Shown: positions 51,468-54,351 of the stretch, one piece after another
How positions within the stretch are numbered: position 1 is the first letter of the stretch
Layout of the letters: each line of letters opens with the position of its first letter
Virus record (IMG/VR): IMGVR_UViG_3300035670_011527
Coordinates: 1 to 54,351 of that record
Direction: 5' to 3' (one strand)
Source of the DNA: a virus
Length of the DNA: 54,351 nt
Translations under genes and position numbers: made by a program
Notes under the pieces: generated by a model
What the model was told of the DNA's origin: nothing
The model's input: the letters and a program-made list of their open reading frames with translations, nothing else
Databases searched by the model: none

Positions 51468-51932
51468 ATGAAAAAACTACTAATAACTTTTATTACTGCC
51501 TTTTTTCTATTATTTAATTTTAATTCTTTTAAAGAAAAAATAAAAATAGAACCAGAAACATTAACATATCAGCATTTTTTAGAAAATGATCCTGTTTTAA
51601 ATGCTATAGCATATGTTGAAAGTAATCATGATACTAGTGCCATTAATAAAACAGATGGGGGAACAGGATTACTTCAAATTACACCAGTAATGGTATATGA
51701 TATAAACAGAATTAATAGATTAAAAGGAATACCCATTTATTATTCCTTAGAAGATCGATTCAATCCTTATAAATCTATCGAAATGTACTATATATTTAAC
51801 AACTATTATAAGCATTCTGAACCAGAAGAAATAGCAAGAGCATGGAACTCTGGACCAAAATGGTATACTAAAACACACAAAACAGATAGATATTGGGAAA
51901 AAGTTCAAGAAACACTTGAATCAGCTCCTTAA
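51468..51932 (+). CDS. Membrane-anchored SLT lysozyme/endolysin
   Basis: A 154-residue lysin. An N-terminal hydrophobic segment (residues ~3-19) would act as a signal anchor. AIAYVESNHDTSA carries the candidate catalytic Glu, GTGLLQITPVM the second SLT motif, and ARAWNSGPKWY the third. It is the probable lysis enzyme of this region and is distinct from the SLT domain at the end of the baseplate hub. Export via the signal anchor resembles SAR-type endolysins. No holin is recognised beside it. Confidence 0.82.
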   Translation: MKKLLITFITAFFLLFNFNSFKEKIKIEPETLTYQHFLENDPVLNAIAYVESNHDTSAINKTDGGTGLLQITPVMVYDINRINRLKGIPIYYSLEDRFNPYKSIEMYYIFNNYYKHSEPEEIARAWNSGPKWYTKTHKTDRYWEKVQETLESAP

Positions 51933-51950
51933 ATTTCATATATTTATGTT

Positions 51951-51973
51951 ATAGATGACCATAAGGCATCTAT
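51951..51973 (+). promoter_or_regulatory. Hairpin in hsp20 leader
   Basis: ATAGATG (51951-51957) and CATCTAT (51967-51973) form a perfect 7-base-pair hairpin with a nine-base loop, 37 bases before the Hsp20 start at 52010. It is not followed by a T-run, so it is not a terminator. A temperature- or protein-sensitive leader is possible but unproven. Confidence 0.35.
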
Positions 51974-52009
51974 ATCTAATAACTTATCTAAATGAAAGGA
52001 AAAAAAACA

Positions 52010-52468
52010 ATGACAACACTATTAGAACGAGTTATGCCGTCTGCATATCATCCCTGGAGAGATATTGAAAACGCATTTACAGAAGCAGATTTGCTCTTTA
52101 AAAACGTTTTCGATTCAAGTTCAACTTTTGATTCCGTTTTAAACACTAAACTAAATTATCCTGTTGATATTTCTGAGACAGATAAAGGTTTAGTATTTGA
52201 AGTAGCAGTAGTTGGTTTAGATAAAAAAGATCTAACCATCAAAACAGAAGCAAATACTTTACGTATTTCTTACGTAAAACCAGAAGCAAAAGTAGAACAA
52301 CCAAAATATATCCATCGTGGTATTTCTCGTCGTTCTTTTGATTTCAGTTTCAAAATTAGTGCTAGATACGATGTATCTAAAGTAAAAGCAAATATGGATA
52401 AAGGTTTACTCACAATTGAAGTACCTTTTTCAGCTGAAGCTGAACCGAAAGAAGTTAAAATTGGTTAA
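52010..52468 (+). CDS. Small heat-shock protein Hsp20 (alpha-crystallin type)
   Basis: A 152-residue holdase. YPVDISETDKGLVFEVAVVG and LRISYVKPEAK, then GLLTIEVPF near the end, are the alpha-crystallin core. I start it at the ATG at 52010, preceded by AAAGGA nine bases upstream, rather than at the in-frame ATG at 51992 that includes that site. Hsp20 genes are known from T4-like cyanophages. It has its own leader and a strong terminator, making a one-gene transcription unit. Confidence 0.9.
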   Translation: MTTLLERVMPSAYHPWRDIENAFTEADLLFKNVFDSSSTFDSVLNTKLNYPVDISETDKGLVFEVAVVGLDKKDLTIKTEANTLRISYVKPEAKVEQPKYIHRGISRRSFDFSFKISARYDVSKVKANMDKGLLTIEVPFSAEAEPKEVKIG

Positions 52469-52476
52469 AAATAATA

Positions 52477-52500
52477 GGGACCTTCGGGTCCCTTTTTTTT
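52477..52500 (+). terminator. Strong terminator after hsp20
   Basis: GGGACC (52477-52482), a TTCG tetraloop and GGTCCC (52487-52492) make a perfect six-pair hairpin, followed by eight T residues (52493-52500). It is the clearest terminator in the window. Confidence 0.95.
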
Positions 52501-52508
52501 ATATTCAA
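52499..52508 (+). promoter_or_regulatory. Recurrent TTATATTCAA element
   Basis: Second copy of TTATATTCAA, partly overlapping the hsp20 terminator T-run and seven bases before the ATG of the DUF1599-like gene. If it is a promoter, the transcript would be nearly leaderless. Confidence 0.3.
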
Positions 52509-52515
52509 ATTAAAA

Positions 52516-52875
52516 ATGGAAAAAAGAGAACTACAAGTTTATATTGACGAAATTATAGAAAATATAAATAAAACACTAGTATCAAAGGGTAAAGAATATC
52601 AAAAAGGAGAAAATGTATTCTCAAATTTTGAAACCAATGCTGAAGATTTGGGTTTGACTCGATATCAAGTTTGGGCTATTTATTTTAATAAACATGTTCG
52701 CTCTATTTTGAACTCAATAAAAGTAAATCCAAATAATCCCAATAATTCTAACCTCTCAGAAGAATTAGAAGGAAGATTAATGGATGCTATTGTGTATTTA
52801 ACACTGATGTATGGGATGATAAATCAAGAAAAACCTAATTCTGAAAAACAATCATATTATTCTAATCATACTTAA
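52516..52875 (+). CDS. DUF1599/Nmad1-like phage protein
   Basis: A 119-residue helical protein. SKGKEYQKGENVFSNFE and YQVWAIYFNKHVRSIL, then LEGRLMDAIVYLTLMYGM, fit the DUF1599 pattern as I recall it. This family is also called nucleotide modification associated domain 1. Its function is not established. Given the deazaguanine genes, a link to modified-DNA phages is worth noting but may be coincidental. It sits one base ahead of the next gene. Confidence 0.55.
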   Translation: MEKRELQVYIDEIIENINKTLVSKGKEYQKGENVFSNFETNAEDLGLTRYQVWAIYFNKHVRSILNSIKVNPNNPNNSNLSEELEGRLMDAIVYLTLMYGMINQEKPNSEKQSYYSNHT

Positions 52876-52876
52876 T

Positions 52877-54127
52877 ATGTATGATAATAAAACTGATAAA
52901 ATGGATATAATTGATTTATTTTTAAAACGCTATTCTTATAAATTTCCTAAAGGATACATTGATATTGATGATCAAAATGATCGTATAATTTTAGAATCTA
53001 TTTTTAATAATTTAGGTTTAGAAATTAATCTTAATGAACAGGAAATAAGAACAGTTTCAAGAGATAAAGTACCAGGTAGAAAAGCTTCTAACCAAAAAGC
53101 ATCAGAAGAAGAGATTAAACAAGATATAGAAGATGCAACTTCTAAAGAAGATTTAATTAAAATTATTCAAGATTTAAATTTATCTTCTGATCAATTATCT
53201 CGTTTAAAAAAACTAATATTTAATCTAAACACTACAGATGAACTAGATGATTTTCTAAATAAAATAGTAGCTGAAAAAAATATTCCTGCTTCTGAAGTAA
53301 CCAAATTCGGTAATTTAATTAAAGAAAAAGGATTAGAAACAGAATTTGTTGAATATTTTAAAAATCCAGCTGATTTAGATCTTAATGCTAGTAACTTTAC
53401 TAGTCTTATACCCAATATAGATAAAAAAGAATTACTTGATTTATATAGAAGTATGGGATCGGCAATTGTTCAAACTGTATCTATAGGTCCAGGTGAAATA
53501 CCTTTTATAATTTGGTTTAAAAATGTTAAAAAACGAGATTCAAAAGGAGATTTAGATGTAGATGGAAAAAATGTTGAGTTAAAAGCATCCACTAAAGGAG
53601 CAGGAGCAGTTGTAGCAAAAGGATATAACAGAGGAGAATGGAAAACAACAAAAAGAAAAGGACGATTTGAGGAAGTTATAGAGGGATTAGGATGGTCAGA
53701 TGAAGAACTTAAAAATGATGCATTAAAAAAATTAGACGAAAGTTTAAATTGGGCCTCAAAAATATCAGATATATATGATTTATATTTTCAAGATGATAGT
53801 TTTAATCAATCTGAATTTATAGAAGCAGTTAAAAATATTCTTGATAACATTTATACTAAATCAGATTGGCAAAATGGAGGAAAATATTTTAAATTAGAAT
53901 CTTATTTTAATAACAATGACATGGATTCTAATAGATTTAGAGTAGATTTAGCTAAGGAATTAGTTAATGAATATAGAGAAGCAGAAGGATTTGACGGTAT
54001 TTTATATGTAGATAAAAACGGAAATTTAAAATATCTTCAAGAAGAAGAAATAATAGATAAAATCGGAAAAGAAATTAAAGTTTCGGGTCCATCTGATGAT
54101 GTTCCTCGTTTAGTGTATAAAACATAA
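52877..54127 (+). CDS. Hypothetical protein with PD-(D/E)XK-like core
   Basis: A 416-residue protein. Residues 55-170 are acidic, Lys-rich and helical, with no motif. GEIPFIIWFKN around residue 208, then KGDLDVDGKNVELKAST (~221-237) look like a restriction-enzyme-type core with a D-x(~8)-E-x-K signature. A helical C-terminal part with EYREAEGFDGILYVDKNG follows. Similar proteins occur in T4-like phages of uncultured groups in my memory, sometimes as structural proteins. Nuclease activity is a hypothesis. Confidence 0.55.
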   Translation: MYDNKTDKMDIIDLFLKRYSYKFPKGYIDIDDQNDRIILESIFNNLGLEINLNEQEIRTVSRDKVPGRKASNQKASEEEIKQDIEDATSKEDLIKIIQDLNLSSDQLSRLKKLIFNLNTTDELDDFLNKIVAEKNIPASEVTKFGNLIKEKGLETEFVEYFKNPADLDLNASNFTSLIPNIDKKELLDLYRSMGSAIVQTVSIGPGEIPFIIWFKNVKKRDSKGDLDVDGKNVELKASTKGAGAVVAKGYNRGEWKTTKRKGRFEEVIEGLGWSDEELKNDALKKLDESLNWASKISDIYDLYFQDDSFNQSEFIEAVKNILDNIYTKSDWQNGGKYFKLESYFNNNDMDSNRFRVDLAKELVNEYREAEGFDGILYVDKNGNLKYLQEEEIIDKIGKEIKVSGPSDDVPRLVYKT

Positions 54128-54178
54128 TTTTAAAGACTGATTCATAGCCAGTCGCCCTATTGGGTAAATAAGTTTAAG
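54128..54178 (+). other. Structured 3' region before terminator
   Basis: GACTG (54135-54139) and CAGTC (54149-54153) can pair, and CCC/GGG around TATT (54155-54164) makes a second small hairpin. Both lie between the previous stop and the terminator hairpin. They could be part of a 3' UTR or a small RNA. Pairing is short, and no known RNA family is recognised. Confidence 0.3.
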
Positions 54179-54218
54179 AGAGTTGTGGCCTCATTTGTAG
54201 GTCACAACTCTTTTTTTT
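54179..54218 (+). terminator. Long terminator hairpin
   Basis: AGAGTTGTG (54179-54187) pairs with CACAACTCT (54203-54211), then a G-T wobble and CCT/AGG, around the loop CATTTGT, followed by a run of eight T (54211-54218). The stem of about thirteen pairs makes the call firm. It separates the PD-(D/E)XK-like gene from the flavoprotein gene. Confidence 0.92.
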
Positions 54219-54226
54219 ATATTCAA
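54217..54226 (+). promoter_or_regulatory. Recurrent TTATATTCAA element before flavoprotein
   Basis: Third copy of TTATATTCAA, starting inside the terminator T-run and 23 bases before the ATG at 54250. Its repetition in three gaps before genes suggests a phage promoter core. Confidence 0.3.
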
Positions 54227-54249
54227 CAATTCAAATTTATAATACAAAC

Positions 54250-54351
54250 ATGAAAAAAGTAAAAATTATAATTGTAGGTGCAGGTGTTTCTGGTATTCAT
54301 GCTGCTACTAAACTTGTAGATAATGATTATCCCGGACATTTAATTACTATC
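54250..54351 (+). CDS. FAD/NAD-binding oxidoreductase, N-terminal fragment
   Basis: The first 34 codons of a gene cut by the right edge. KIIIVGAGVSGIHAATKL is a dinucleotide-binding beta-alpha-beta motif (G-x-G-x2-G) typical of flavin enzymes. The subfamily cannot be decided from 34 residues; flavin amine oxidases, UDP-galactopyranose mutases and tryptophan halogenase-like enzymes all start like this. It has a terminator and a promoter-like element upstream, so it opens a new unit. Confidence 0.8.
   Translation, partial: MKKVKIIIVGAGVSGIHAATKLVDNDYPGHLITI

Noticed and set aside
54135-54165. tRNA remnant or small tRNA-like structure
   Set aside because: Only two short hairpins without a D-loop/T-loop pattern or a CCA-compatible acceptor stem. 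No tRNA gene was recognised anywhere in the window.

Overview
The window is a dense, almost gap-free stretch of a tailed-phage genome of the T4-like (contractile-tail, T4-type replisome) kind. About 66 genes can be supported, all on the + strand, many joined by ATGA, TAATG or short overlaps. The base composition is strongly AT-rich. The phage assignment rests on a tail/baseplate block followed by a T4-type replication set: gp32-like SSB, UvsX, 5'-3' exonuclease, gp41-like helicase, family B polymerase, gp45 clamp and gp44/gp62 clamp loader. A Bacteroidetes (flavobacterial-type) host is my inference. It comes from a signal peptide ending in FAQ on a nuclease, a DUF4494-like small protein, starts with weak Shine-Dalgarno sequences but A/T-rich leaders, and a GroEL whose diagnostic stretches read like Bacteroidetes GroEL. 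No host gene is present to prove it.

Region 1 (1-9.5 kb) is virion assembly: a tail tube protein cut by the window edge, a gp26-like baseplate/tail assembly chaperone with a probable frameshifted extension, a tape-measure-like protein, tube or baseplate proteins, a LysM-like gp53-type wedge protein, and a large hub protein ending in a lysozyme (SLT) domain. Region 2 (9.5-17.7 kb) is replication and recombination: a short, altered family A polymerase, SSB, UvsX, RNase H-type exonuclease, DnaB-type helicase and a B12-dependent (class II) ribonucleotide reductase. Region 3 (18.1-24.3 kb) is a 7-deazaguanine DNA-modification block: a DpdA-like transglycosylase, QueC, QueD, QueE and FolE, with an HAD phosphatase, thioredoxin, phosphoribosyltransferase, dCTP deaminase/dUTPase-type enzyme and a membrane-anchored Holliday-resolvase-like nuclease. 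Together these could make preQ0 (or a relative) from GTP and insert it into phage DNA. Region 4 (24.3-32.2 kb) holds the family B polymerase and sliding clamp, then a full GroES-GroEL pair, the clamp loader and a Cas4/RecB-like Fe-S nuclease.

Region 5 (32.3-50.4 kb) is an 18-kb glycan block opened by a ribbon-helix-helix regulator. It holds at least five probable glycosyltransferases (including a GT10-like one), an FkbM methyltransferase, a 2OG-Fe(II) oxygenase, an RmlC-like epimerase and a split thiamine-diphosphate enzyme. It also holds a ColD-type sugar 3-dehydratase with the diagnostic Lys-to-His change, four NAD-dependent sugar enzymes including a GMD/RMD type, an HldE split into separate kinase and nucleotidyltransferase genes, and a cupin. 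This looks like phage-directed synthesis of deoxy- or heptose-type nucleotide sugars and their assembly on a surface, either of the virion or of the host. A secreted NUC1-type nuclease sits inside it. Region 6 (50.4-54.35 kb) carries an HNH-like protein, a membrane-anchored SLT lysozyme, an Hsp20, a DUF1599-like protein, a protein with a PD-(D/E)XK-like core, and the start of a flavoprotein gene.

The observations most worth checking are these. The QueC, QueD and QueE set lacks or rearranges canonical metal-binding residues while DpdA is retained. A candidate H-type pseudoknot lies immediately before queC. The family A polymerase has an altered steric gate. A GroEL/ES pair is embedded in replisome genes. 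The 3-deoxy-sugar plus thiamine-enzyme cassette suggests an unusual sugar. No tRNA, CRISPR array, insertion sequence or integrase was seen.
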